Shown: positions 35,031 through 43,385, counted from the first letter of the stretch. The stretch: DNA of 64,000 nt from Methanoculleus receptaculi (GCF_033472595.1 NZ_CP137642.1:1178001-1242000); one strand, 5' to 3'. Numbers and translations: made by a program. Notes: a model not told the origin generated them from the sequence alone.

Positions 35031-35305
35031 CCTCTGCATGGACGGATTTGGGGTGGTAACTTCGCCGCGAACCGCCGCGCCCATCCGGATCCGGGGTGGC
35101 CGGGGTTTTTGCGAGACGGCATCCCACGGAGAATAGAGATACGGGGGGTCGACGCCGGGTGAGATGCTGAAGAGGGAGGAGGTAGCGGAGCGGCCGGTGG
35201 TAGGGGTGTTTCCAGAGGTTAAAACAGTGTCGCAGTGACACGCGAGCGACAGGGAAGGGGGATGTTCCACACCCTCCCCGGCGAGCCCCTCCTCCAGGGG
35301 GCGAT

Positions 35306-35334
35306 TCCCCCTTCATACACTCTCAGAGGGAGAG
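35306..35334 (+). repeat. Degenerate intergenic element, copy 2
   Basis: Core CCCCCTTCATACACTCTCAG then AGGGAG, similar to 13526-13550 and 39097-39122. Upstream shared text (ACGCGAGCGA) extends similarity with copy 1. Confidence 0.4.
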
Positions 35335-35430
35335 ATCCTCTCTCTGCCGCCAACGTGAAGACCCTGTTGAAATCCTGTTTCTGGTCCCCATCGGCAATCA
35401 CAACTCACTGCCCCGCCCTCTCCGCCGCAT

Positions 35431-36819
35431 TTACGGTGCACCGGCATCGGGGACTCTCTTCGCCAGAACCTGCGCGATCTCCTGGTAGAGACCGTCTGCA
35501 ACGCGCGGATCCTTTGCCTCGACCATTATCCTGACCATCGGTTCTGTGCCCGATGGCCGCACCAGCGCCCACGCGTTCTCTCTCAGGATCTTTATCCCGT
35601 CGATCTTCTCGATCTTCTCCCCCGAGAATGCCTCCTCGACGGCGCGAACGAGAGTGTGGGGCTCCTTTGTGCGGTACTTCTCCTTGATCAGGTGGTATGC
35701 AGGGAGTTCGTCGATTATCCCTGAGAGTCTTCTTCCTTTATGACTGGCGAGAACTGCAACCATCATGGCGGCGGTCATACCGCCGTCGCGGCAGAACTGG
35801 TGGTCGGGGTAGATCAGACCTCCGTTTCCTTCGCCCCCGAAGACGACATCCTTTCCGGCGGCTATCAGTTCGATCATCCTTCTTGCAACATAGATGCTCC
35901 CCACCGGCGTGTAATCGACGCTGCAACCGTGCCTCTCCGCGATCTCCCTGATCAGGCTGGACGTGGCAACCGGGGTGACTATGACCCCACCTCTCTTCCT
36001 CGAGCAGATGTAGTCCTCGATCAGCCCGAACTCACAGTTCTCCTCGACGTATCGCCCTCTATCGTCGATAAATACCGCCCGATCGGCGTCGCCATCGTGG
36101 GCGACCCCGAAATCGGCGCCGGTGGCAACGACCATCTCTGCGAGTGGCTGCAGGCCTTCGGGGCTCGGTTCGGGCATTCGGCCCGGGAACGTGCCATCGA
36201 GACGGGCGTTGATCGTATGAACCCTGCAGCCCAGTCTGGAGAGGATGATCGGGGTGGTGAGCGCCGCCGGCCCTGAACCCGGATCGACGACAACGGTCAT
36301 CCCCTCCCCGATGCCGGGAGGAAAGTGGGATGCAATGGCCTCGATGTAGTCTTCAAGCATATCGGGGACGGCGCTCTCCCTGCCGACCGCGTCCCACGCG
36401 GCAAGATCGAAATCTTCGGCAAAGAACCTCTCCTCGAGGTTGATGGTCTCCTCATCGGACATCTCGGTGCCGTCGGGCTCGATCACCTTTACACCGTTAT
36501 ACTCTGGCGGGTTGTGCGATGCGGTGATCATGGCGCCGCCGGAGAACCGGCCGGTCCTTATGATGTACTGCAGCGCCGGGGTCGGGAGGATGCCGAGGTC
36601 CAGCACGTCACAGCCGGTCATCAGGAGCCCGGCCTTGAGGGCGTGGCTCAGAGCCTCGCCGGACGTTCTCGTGTCCCTGCCGACCGCGATCGTCCCCTTT
36701 CTCATCGATCCAAGCGCGGCACCGATCTTATAGACGAGCATGGGCGTCATCGTCTCTCCGGTCACTCCGCGCACACCGTTTGTCCCAAACATACGTTTCG
36801 TCTTTTGCATCTCATCCAT
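35431..36819 (-). CDS. glmM: Phosphoglucosamine mutase / phosphohexomutase
   Basis: Converts glucosamine 6-phosphate to glucosamine 1-phosphate for UDP-N-acetylglucosamine and glycan synthesis. The 462-residue protein has MFGTNGVRG at the N-terminus, the phosphoserine loop TASHNPPEYNG near residue 99, the magnesium loop HDGDADR near 241, the sugar loop GGEGNGG near 331 and the phosphate-binding RPSGTEPMVR near 432. The ATG at 36819 overlaps the stop of the MobB-MoaE gene by one base (TGATG). Archaeal members also act on glucose or mannose phosphates, so the exact substrate is not certain. Confidence 0.92.
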   Translation of the reverse strand: MDEMQKTKRMFGTNGVRGVTGETMTPMLVYKIGAALGSMRKGTIAVGRDTRTSGEALSHALKAGLLMTGCDVLDLGILPTPALQYIIRTGRFSGGAMITASHNPPEYNGVKVIEPDGTEMSDEETINLEERFFAEDFDLAAWDAVGRESAVPDMLEDYIEAIASHFPPGIGEGMTVVVDPGSGPAALTTPIILSRLGCRVHTINARLDGTFPGRMPEPSPEGLQPLAEMVVATGADFGVAHDGDADRAVFIDDRGRYVEENCEFGLIEDYICSRKRGGVIVTPVATSSLIREIAERHGCSVDYTPVGSIYVARRMIELIAAGKDVVFGGEGNGGLIYPDHQFCRDGGMTAAMMVAVLASHKGRRLSGIIDELPAYHLIKEKYRTKEPHTLVRAVEEAFSGEKIEKIDGIKILRENAWALVRPSGTEPMVRIMVEAKDPRVADGLYQEIAQVLAKRVPDAGAP

Positions 36820-37529
36820 CACTCCTCAGGTAGTTTCAGTTCTTGTCTCAGCCGTTCGATGGCACTCACTGCCGCTGTAAACGCCTCCTGCCCCTCTTCT
36901 GCAAGTATAGCGATATGGATTATATCTCTCCTGTGATAAACCCGGGCGCCGAGGATGCCAGGAAGGCTTTCGATCTCTCCTTGGACTCTCTCTGTCAGGT
37001 CATTATTGGTGCGCTCCTCATCTGTCCGCTCCCTGATGATACCGCTGAACGTGAGGATTGACCCCGCATGAGAGACCCCGCAGTCGTGCTTGAGCTCTCT
37101 GACCAGCCCTTCCATGGTGTAGTAATCCTCGAACCTATCGAGCGCGGCAACCACGTCGCCGACAGAGGGGTCGCGCAGCAGGGTCTTCTCGCACTCAAGG
37201 TCGCCTATCACGATCCGCGGGAACACCCGTGCCTTGAACCCCTCCAGGATGGCATACCTGACGCCGGCGTTGCAGAGTGTCTCGAGGGCGCTGTTGAGAT
37301 CGGTCTCCTGCGAGATGAAGACCGACTTCTCCTCGTCGACGCCGCAGGATATAGCAGCATTTGATTCATAGTATGCTGTGGTGTCCTTCCCGGGCTCAAT
37401 ATAGAAACCGTGATGCCCCAGGTGTTTGACCACGCCCACGGGCCCGTGGGGAGAGAGCGCCACAATCAGGCTCTTTATGAACGTGGTTTTACCGGCGTTT
37501 GATCTGCCAACGACCTGTATGACCTTCAT
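36819..37529 (-). CDS. MobB-MoaE fusion, molybdenum cofactor protein
   Basis: A 236-residue protein. The first 150 residues form a MobB-type GTPase with Walker A GRSNAGKTT near residue 8, VVKHLGHHGFYIEPGKDT and a switch-like AILEGFKARVFPRIV. The rest matches MoaE (AGSILTFSGIIRERTDEE and ARVYHRRDIIHIAILA). The protein stops at ELKLPEE, before the region that normally carries the paired catalytic lysines of MoaE, so the second domain is probably not a working synthase subunit. It is coupled to the DUF5806-like gene upstream (ATGA) and glmM downstream. Tungsten or molybdenum cofactor is needed by methanogen dehydrogenases. Confidence 0.86.
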   Translation of the reverse strand: MKVIQVVGRSNAGKTTFIKSLIVALSPHGPVGVVKHLGHHGFYIEPGKDTTAYYESNAAISCGVDEEKSVFISQETDLNSALETLCNAGVRYAILEGFKARVFPRIVIGDLECEKTLLRDPSVGDVVAALDRFEDYYTMEGLVRELKHDCGVSHAGSILTFSGIIRERTDEERTNNDLTERVQGEIESLPGILGARVYHRRDIIHIAILAEEGQEAFTAAVSAIERLRQELKLPEE

Positions 37530-38080
37530 CTCATCTCCTCCTCTTCATCGTTCTGTGCACCTCGATCACCTTCCTGGCCGGGCCTGGTCTTCAGGATGAC
37601 CGAGGCCGCCTCAGCCACGCCACGCATCACTTCAGTGATCCTGTCCTCTATATCGATCTCATCATCGAGGTTCAGGCTTGTCCCCTCAACCTCAAGCAGG
37701 AACCGGGCAACCTCGCTTGCCTCAAAAAGGATCTCATCGAGTTCTTCTGCGGTGAAGAAACCGCACATGGCGCCGTAGAAGAATGTGGCGCCGGCTTTCT
37801 TCACCTTTTTCTTGAACGAACTCCGTGCCTGGTTGACCGCTTGCGGGGTGTATGTGTCTACCATGAACGGGCAGAGTTTGGGGAGGTTCTCGCCGATGAA
37901 TGTCATCTCCGAGCCGCTGGAGGTCTTGAAATCCGCGCAGAGGCGCGCGATAGCCCACTCGCGGGCGGTGATGTAGGTGTGCTTGCGCAGGAACTGGTTG
38001 ACCCGCTTATAGGTGGCACCGTCTACCTTCTTGAATTTCTGGTAGCGGTTCGGGTCTTTGAGGTTCTCAGGGTCATCCAT
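37526..38080 (-). CDS. DUF5806-like archaeal protein
   Basis: A 184-residue protein starting MDDPENLKDPNRYQKFKKVDG. Family-like stretches are TYKRVNQFLRKHTYITAREWAIARLCADF and YTPQAVNQARSSFKKKVKKAG, rich in aromatic and basic residues. FFYGAMCGFFTAEELDEILFE follows. I match this to the DUF5806 family seen in haloarchaea and Methanomicrobiales, from memory of the pattern. The acidic tail (QNDEEEEMR) is disordered. It is the first gene of a coupled trio with MobB-MoaE and glmM. Function unknown. Confidence 0.72.
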   Translation of the reverse strand: MDDPENLKDPNRYQKFKKVDGATYKRVNQFLRKHTYITAREWAIARLCADFKTSSGSEMTFIGENLPKLCPFMVDTYTPQAVNQARSSFKKKVKKAGATFFYGAMCGFFTAEELDEILFEASEVARFLLEVEGTSLNLDDEIDIEDRITEVMRGVAEAASVILKTRPGQEGDRGAQNDEEEEMR

Positions 38081-38454
38081 TTTACTATCCTCTTGTTGGT
38101 TTTGCTATTTCAATAAGGCTGGTCTGGACAGGGGAGGGGAGTTTTATTCTTCCGCCAGTTCTTCCAGACCAACCAGTGGGGGATAGATCGGGACTTTCCG
38201 CGTCGGGTCTGGCTGTGATTCCATAAGAGACCTGGTTTTCAACCAGGATATGGTTTATGAAGGGTGAATCTCACATTATGGAGTCCATCAAACCGGGTCG
38301 CTCGCGGTTTGATACCCATAAATAACCATCGCGCGAAACGTCTTTTTGCGGTTGATCACTACCGCCCGGCCGCTCGAGAGGGGGTGATATCTCCGGTGGC
38401 CGTGCCAGGGAGCGAAACGGAGATTTTTGGAAGAACTCGCTGATAACCTGTGTT

Positions 38455-38497
38455 GAGTGAAGCCAACTTCTGGAACTGTATTGATCTGGAATTGCCA
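38455..38497 (+). repeat. Dispersed 43-bp intergenic repeat, copy 2
   Basis: Partner of 9865-9907 (35 of 43 positions identical, no gap). Flanks do not align well, so similarity seems limited to this core. Confidence 0.5.
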
Positions 38498-39096
38498 GTA
38501 AGGAGGTTTCGGTGAGAGCCTGAGAAATGGTCATCTCCAAAAAATCCCGTCTGAATCCCTCTTCACCTCGCGCTGTTCTTCCCGCACCGCCCCCTGGCAG
38601 ACCATCATCACCCGGACAAATGTATAGCAACATATGGTTTATGATCCTCTTCCCAGGGCACTGTTCCGCAGGGTTGAGGGGGGCGCCCTGGCGCGTTATA
38701 TTTAATTTCTGGCGTTTCAGGGGTGTTTTGGTCTCACACGCTTTTCAGCGCTGGAAGGCGCCGGGTTTCCAGGTGCTCGGACTATTGATGCCGGCAAAAT
38801 CTTTTGCAGAGAGGACAACTGACCCGTCACTGCGTTCCACAGGCCCCGGGCTGCAAAACCTGGCGGGATTATCGGTCATCCAATGAGAAGAGCGCATTTT
38901 CCTGTGATCGTCGATCCCGGACACCTTCATATCGCGCTTTTAAGCCAGGATCGCGCCCTTTGTTGAAGGGTGGGTTGCCAGGGGAAGCGATCTGGCGTCC
39001 ATACCAGTCTCTGGAGGTCGTTTATATGCAAGGGTGGTCTGTGGCCGGGGAGGGTGGCATGTTCACATCACTTTTTACTTTCACACCGCGCGGTAA

Positions 39097-39122
39097 AGGG
39101 TTCATATACTCTCAAGAGAATG
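39097..39122 (+). repeat. Degenerate intergenic element, copy 3
   Basis: AGGGTTCATATACTCTCAAG then AGAATG, the weakest of three related cores. It is preceded by TTTCACACCGCGCGG, which loosely matches the upstream part of the other copies. Confidence 0.3.
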
Positions 39123-39229
39123 TATTCAACAGGGTTCTGCCCCCCTCCTTCCACCAGGAGGTGGCGGACCCGCATCATACCTCCTAACTCCGATCCAATC
39201 AGCATATCTCCCACAACTTTTTTGGGGCA

Positions 39230-39246
39230 CCCCGGACAGTCCGGGG
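39230..39246. other. Perfect CCCCGGAC hairpin
   Basis: CCCCGGAC-A-GTCCGGGG, a perfect 8-bp stem with one central base, preceded by a T-run. It lies about 150 bp before xerA and could be a terminator-like or regulatory structure. Confidence 0.35.
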
Positions 39247-39395
39247 CGTTCTGGCTGTGGGTCGGGGTTTGCATCACTGTTGAGGGAGCATCTTAAGATC
39301 GTGTATCTGGTCGCCCCCCGCCGGGTATGGATAAGTTGCGGGGAATAGGCATTTACCGCAATTTTGATATGCTTTGATATTTAATTCATTCTCCA

Positions 39396-40313
39396 ATGGA
39401 AAACGTCTCTTTCTCAGAATGGATCGATCGGTTCGGTGGTTACCTTCGGATGCGGAACTACTCCCCCAGAACCATCGAGAAATACATTCAGACACTCCGG
39501 CGTTTTGCACGCTATGCCTGGGTCCGTGAGAACCTGGATCCCGACGGCGCCGGGTTCGATGATACATTGCTCGACGACGCTTTGCTGGATGCAGACGTCA
39601 ACGTATCAACAGCGCTCGTAACCGATTTCTTCTCATACCTCGCCGAGAGGCGGGATTACCAGCCGCGGACGCTCCACCGGATGATCTCGACGCTCTCCTC
39701 GTTCTACCGTTACCTCTACGTCCAGGGTGCGGTTGCCGTCGACCCCATGATCGGGGTGGAACGTCCCCGGATCAAGAATCAGGAGTTGAAATACCTCAAA
39801 CACAGTCAGGTTATCCGGTTGATAAACACGATCGAGAACGAGCGAGACCGGCTGATAGTTCGCCTGATATACGCAACGGGCGTCCGCGTGTCGGAACTCT
39901 GTTCCATAAGTATAGAGGATATCGACTTTGAGGATCACACGATCCGGGTCAGGGGAAAAGGGGACAAGATCCGGACGGTATTCATCGACGACGAGACGCT
40001 TGAGGAGGTCGGGCGGTTTATAGGCAACAAGATTGCAGGACCGCTATTCCCCGGTCAGCAGGGAAAGCACCTCTCGCCCCGGACTGTCCAGCACATATTC
40101 AGGCAATACGCCCCTCCAGGGATAACACCGCATAAGATCCGGCATTCCTACGCAAGCGAACTCTACCGGCGTTCAAAGAACCTCCGTGTCGTGCAAGAGA
40201 ACCTGGGGCACTCATCCATCAAGACAACCGAGATCTACCTGCATACCGACATAGACGAACGTAAACGCGTCTATCAGCGGTATTTCCCACTCTCAAACGG
40301 GGGAGATGAGTAG
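39396..40313 (+). CDS. xerA: Tyrosine recombinase XerA
   Basis: A 305-residue recombinase of the XerA type, which resolves chromosome dimers at dif in archaea. The N-terminal SAM-like domain (SEWIDRFGGYLRMRNYSPRTIEKY) is followed by the catalytic domain with Arg164 (ATGVRVSEL), Lys188 (RVRGKGDK), His246 and Arg249 (HKIRHSYASEL), His272 (LGHSSIKTT) and the nucleophile Tyr281. All active-site residues are present. It stands alone, with no integrase accessory genes, phage genes or flanking repeats, so a housekeeping role is more likely than a mobile element. A possible 28-bp dif-like site follows at 40338. Confidence 0.92.
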   Translation: MENVSFSEWIDRFGGYLRMRNYSPRTIEKYIQTLRRFARYAWVRENLDPDGAGFDDTLLDDALLDADVNVSTALVTDFFSYLAERRDYQPRTLHRMISTLSSFYRYLYVQGAVAVDPMIGVERPRIKNQELKYLKHSQVIRLINTIENERDRLIVRLIYATGVRVSELCSISIEDIDFEDHTIRVRGKGDKIRTVFIDDETLEEVGRFIGNKIAGPLFPGQQGKHLSPRTVQHIFRQYAPPGITPHKIRHSYASELYRRSKNLRVVQENLGHSSIKTTEIYLHTDIDERKRVYQRYFPLSNGGDE

Positions 40314-40337
40314 AGGAGATACCTTCCCGATGGGATG

Positions 40338-40365
40338 ATAAACCATATGATGCTATATGTATACA
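40338..40365. promoter_or_regulatory. Candidate dif-like site or epimerase promoter
   Basis: Two 11-base arms (ATAAACCATAT and ATATGTATACA) flank a 6-base spacer, the layout of archaeal dif, with 6 of 11 arm positions pairing. It lies 25 bp after xerA. The same AT-rich text could be the TATA box of the epimerase gene, so the dif reading is weak. Confidence 0.2.
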
Positions 40366-40431
40366 AGGTGGGGGGGCTTATGGCCGCACACCGGCAACGC
40401 TCAAATCAAAGGAACACCAATCTGATTTTGC

Positions 40432-41367
40432 ATGCGCTACATCGTCACCGGCGGGGCGGGGTTCATCGGTTCCGGTCTCGCGGATCGGCTGGCAGCCGAT
40501 GGTCATGAAGTTTTGATAGTAGATAACCTCTCTTCCGGGCGGCGCGAGAACATCGAGCACCTCCTCGGCAACCCCTACGTGACGTTTGTAGAGGGAAGCG
40601 TCACCAACCTGGATCTGCTCCTGGATCTCTCTCTCGGTGCGGACGGAATATTTCACCAGGCGGCCATCGCATCCGTCCCCCGCTCTGTTGCGGCCCCGCT
40701 GGAAACAAACGAGGTTAACGTGACCGGGACGCTGAACCTTCTGTGGGCCGCGAAGGAGTGCGGTGTGCCGGCGGTCGTGGCCGCCTCCACATCGGCGATC
40801 TACGGCGATGAACCGGTCTTTCCAAAAGAGGAGAGCATGCCGCCGGCGCCACTCTCTCCTTACGCTGTCTCAAAACTCGCTGGTGAATACTACGGCAGAG
40901 TCTTTTCCGATCTCTACGGTGTCAGGACGGTCTTCCTGCGCTACTTCAACGTCTATGGACCCAGACAGGACCCGAATTCCGATTACGCCGCGGTGATCCC
41001 GAAGTTTATCACCCGGCTGATCGAGGGCAGGCCGCCGATAATCTACGGCGACGGCGAGCAGACCCGGGACTTCATCTTCGTCGCCGATGTGGTGCGGGCA
41101 AACATCATGGCGATGGAGAGCAGCGCATCTGGGGTCTTCAACATCGCTGGCGGGAGCAGGATCAGCCTCAATCAACTTGCATCCATCCTCTCGGCGATCA
41201 CCGGTGTAAATCGCCAGCCGGTGTATGATCAGCCCCGACCAGGAGACGTGCGCGATTCGGTCGCCGCGATATCACGTGCCCGGGAGGCTTTTGGCTTCAC
41301 CCCCCGCTACACCCTGGAGGAGGGTCTCCGGGAGACGGTGGCCTGGTTCAGGAAGATGGTGGGGTGA
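40432..41367 (+). CDS. NAD-dependent sugar-nucleotide epimerase (GalE/RmlB-like)
   Basis: An extended short-chain dehydrogenase of 311 residues. The Rossmann motif TGGAGFIGSGLADRL is at the N-terminus, the catalytic serine is in ASTSAIYGD near residue 124, and YxxxK appears as SPYAVSKLAGEY near residue 144. NVYGPRQDP and DGEQTRDFIFVADV follow, typical of UDP-glucose 4-epimerase-like enzymes. The exact sugar cannot be read from motifs. It precedes mannose-1-phosphate guanylyltransferase, pointing to surface glycan supply. Confidence 0.88.
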   Translation: MRYIVTGGAGFIGSGLADRLAADGHEVLIVDNLSSGRRENIEHLLGNPYVTFVEGSVTNLDLLLDLSLGADGIFHQAAIASVPRSVAAPLETNEVNVTGTLNLLWAAKECGVPAVVAASTSAIYGDEPVFPKEESMPPAPLSPYAVSKLAGEYYGRVFSDLYGVRTVFLRYFNVYGPRQDPNSDYAAVIPKFITRLIEGRPPIIYGDGEQTRDFIFVADVVRANIMAMESSASGVFNIAGGSRISLNQLASILSAITGVNRQPVYDQPRPGDVRDSVAAISRAREAFGFTPRYTLEEGLRETVAWFRKMVG

Positions 41368-41480
41368 GGAGGAGATAACCGGATCTCGTCTTCCTGCCCG
41401 GGCAAACCCCAGGTCTTTATCTCCAGCAGGTACAAAATTAGACTGCAACAACCGGTGCCGTGCGGCACGGGGTCGATTTC

Positions 41481-42836
41481 ATGAAGACTATCATACTTGC
41501 AGGCGGGAGCGGCACCCGCCTCTTCCCGCTCTCACGAGAACACTATCCAAAACAGTTCATCCCCCTGCTCGACGATGAGTCCCTCTTCCAGAATACCGTG
41601 AAGAGAGCGCTCCTCCTCTCAACCCCGCAGGAGATCACGATAGTCACCAACGCCGAACATCGGTTCCTGGTCAGGGACCAGCTCGCCGCCATAGGGTGCG
41701 ACTGCCGCGTCCTGGTGGAACCGGTGGGCAGGAACACCCTTCCGGCGATCTACCACGGTGTTCAGGAGATAACGCGGGAGAACGGTCCGGATACCGTCGC
41801 GGTCCTCCCATCGGATCACCTGATCACCGCGACAGGGGAGTTTCAGGAGGCGTTCCGCCTGGCGGAGCGGTTTGCAAAGGACTACCTTGTGGTCTTCGGG
41901 GTGCGCCCAACCTCGCCGCACACCGGATACGGCTATATCCGACCGGGAGAGCCCCTCGGCTGCGGCGGTGCGAGGGTGGATGCCTTTGTCGAGAAGCCCG
42001 ACCTTGAGACCGCCAGGAGTTACGTCGCCGATGGTTACCTCTGGAACTCCGGGATGTTCTGTTTTGATGCAGGGCTCTTTCTCTCCGAGTGCGAGGTCTG
42101 TGCACCGGAGGTTGTCCGGGCGTTTGAGCAACCCATGGAAGAGGCCTACAACGCGACACCTGCTCTCTCCATCGACTACGGGGTGATGGAGAAGACGCGG
42201 CGGGCGGCGGTTGTGCCGCTCGAATCCGACTGGAGCGATGTTGGGAACTTCGACGCAGTATACGCTGCCCTTCCTAAGAACAGCGATGGTAACGCTGTCC
42301 GGGGTGAGCATATCGGGATCGACTCCTCTGGAAACCTGATCATCACCGACAGCCTTGTGGCCACCGTCGGTGTCCATGAGATTGCCATCGTCGAGACGAA
42401 GGATGCAATCCTGGTTGCCGCACGCGACGAGGCGCAGCGGGTCGGCGAGATCGTGAAAGCCCTCCGCGATAAGGGGGATACGCGTGCGCTATTTCACACG
42501 CAGGTTCACCGCCCCTGGGGTTCCTACACGAACCTGGAGGAGGGGCGGTCGTACAAGATCAAGCGGGTCACCGTCCCGCCGAAACGGCGGCTATCGCTCC
42601 AGATGCACCACCACCGGTCGGAGCACTGGGTGGTGGTCACCGGATGCGCCGAGGTGACGATCGGGGATAAGACCTTCCTGGTCAGGAACGGCGAGTCCAC
42701 CTTCGTTCCTGCAGGAACGGTTCACCGGCTTGCAAACCCGGGCATCCTGCCGCTTGAGCTGATCGAGGTCCAGATCGGGGAGTATACCGGTGAGGACGAC
42801 ATCGTCCGGTTCGAAGACGATTTCGACAGGAGTTAG
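41481..42836 (+). CDS. Mannose-1-phosphate guanylyltransferase / mannose-6-phosphate isomerase
   Basis: A bifunctional 451-residue enzyme making GDP-mannose. The nucleotidyltransferase part has ILAGGSGTRLFPLSREHYPKQF at the N-terminus, EPVGRNTLPAI near 78, DHLITATGEF and VEKPD near 168. The C-terminal cupin (HRPWGSYTNLEEG, LQMHHHRSEHWVVV, FVPAGTVHRLAN) is the isomerase half with metal histidines. I chose the ATG at 41481 since LAGGSGTRL normally follows the start closely; an upstream GTG at 41460 adds seven residues. GDP-mannose feeds glycan or mannosylated lipid synthesis. Confidence 0.93.
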   Translation: MKTIILAGGSGTRLFPLSREHYPKQFIPLLDDESLFQNTVKRALLLSTPQEITIVTNAEHRFLVRDQLAAIGCDCRVLVEPVGRNTLPAIYHGVQEITRENGPDTVAVLPSDHLITATGEFQEAFRLAERFAKDYLVVFGVRPTSPHTGYGYIRPGEPLGCGGARVDAFVEKPDLETARSYVADGYLWNSGMFCFDAGLFLSECEVCAPEVVRAFEQPMEEAYNATPALSIDYGVMEKTRRAAVVPLESDWSDVGNFDAVYAALPKNSDGNAVRGEHIGIDSSGNLIITDSLVATVGVHEIAIVETKDAILVAARDEAQRVGEIVKALRDKGDTRALFHTQVHRPWGSYTNLEEGRSYKIKRVTVPPKRRLSLQMHHHRSEHWVVVTGCAEVTIGDKTFLVRNGESTFVPAGTVHRLANPGILPLELIEVQIGEYTGEDDIVRFEDDFDRS

Positions 42837-42938
42837 GTGCCGGGTGGGGCACCCCACAAAAACCGATATAATCCCGTGATGCGTACCCATATGGGCCGGT
42901 AGCCACAGTTAGGTGTCTGCCCCCGGTTTTGTTTCCCT

Positions 42939-43011
42939 ACCCCCGTGGTGTAGCGGTCAATCATGCAGGACTTTGGATCCGGCGACGGCGGTTCGAATCC
43001 GCCCGGGGGTA
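42939..43011 (+). tRNA. tRNA-Gln (anticodon TTG)
   Basis: Acceptor arms ACCCCCG and CGGGGGT pair over 7 bp, with A as discriminator. The T-arm GGCGG-TTCGAAT-CCGCC is perfect. The anticodon loop CTTTGGA gives TTG for glutamine. The anticodon stem CAGGA/TCCGG has one A-G mismatch where a G-C pair is expected. No intron. CCA is not encoded. An accessory island begins just downstream. Confidence 0.9.
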
Positions 43012-43052
43012 TGAAAACTTCATGTTCACTACCCGAGGCATAGTTTTTCTAA

Positions 43053-43259
43053 GAATGGCGCGAGATTGGGGAGCAATTCGAACGGTGCATCAGATCTACC
43101 GATCCCCTTATTGCGGCATTATCGGGGAGGGTGCCAGCGAGTTTGATTGATGAGGAAATTCGCTATAGGATGGACATTTTCATGTCCCTGATGAAGTTAG
43201 AGCCTGCTGCCGACAGACACCTCGGATTCGGATCATGGGGTGTGTTGTATCCTAAGGGA
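43053..43259 (+). pseudogene. Possible gene remnant without start codon
   Basis: An open frame of about 69 codons with protein-like composition (for example WREIGEQFERCIRSTDPL, ASLIDEEIRYRMDIFMSL and HLGFGSWGVLYPKG) right after an in-frame stop. No ATG starts it at a plausible place, and the reading seems to lose sense after 43259. I do not recognise the family. It may be the tail of a gene broken by island insertion. Confidence 0.3.
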
Positions 43260-43385
43260 AAATCTGGAGACACAGGAACAGACTGAATACGATATGGATG
43301 AGTTCATCCCAAAAAGGTCTCCAAACCTCGGTATACCCTAATCGGGGCCCTTAATTCTCAGGTATCCGCCATCTGAGCCAGGAGG

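Larger units (their letters stand above)
34863..35430. other. Gene-free region with hairpin and degenerate repeat
   Basis: About 570 bp between a promoter and the glmM gene end. A hairpin with stem ATCAAACC/GGTTTGAT and a 15-base loop lies at 35000-35030; a similar one is at 38290-38320. A degenerate element core is at 35306-35334. No frame here has family resemblance. Confidence 0.5.
38081..39395. other. Large gene-poor region with hairpins and degenerate repeats
   Basis: This 1315-bp stretch has no supported gene. It contains a TGGTCTGGA/TCCAGACCA inverted repeat (38120-38128 and 38163-38171) just before the DUF5806-like gene. Also present: an ATCAAACC hairpin (about 38297-38323), the second copy of the 43-bp repeat (38455-38497), a degenerate element core (39097-39122) and a perfect CCCCGGAC-A-GTCCGGGG hairpin (39230-39246). 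Short frames here look random. Confidence 0.55.

Noticed and set aside
29800-35430. Casposon around cas1
   Set aside because: No family B polymerase, no HNH nuclease and no terminal inverted repeats with duplication in the surrounding 5 kb.
34969-35501. Short frames upstream of glmM
   Set aside because: They overlap repeats and hairpins, with no start context and no resemblance to families.
38271-39187. Frames in the large gap before xerA
   Set aside because: Arginine/proline/serine-rich readings of GC-rich DNA in several frames; they match no family.
39396-40313. XerA as integrase of a mobile element
   Set aside because: No attachment repeats or cargo genes; full housekeeping-type sequence and position outside the island.
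43004-43011. Attachment site from duplication of the tRNA-Gln end
   Set aside because: No second copy of the T-arm and acceptor sequence was found between 43.1 and 50.4 kb.
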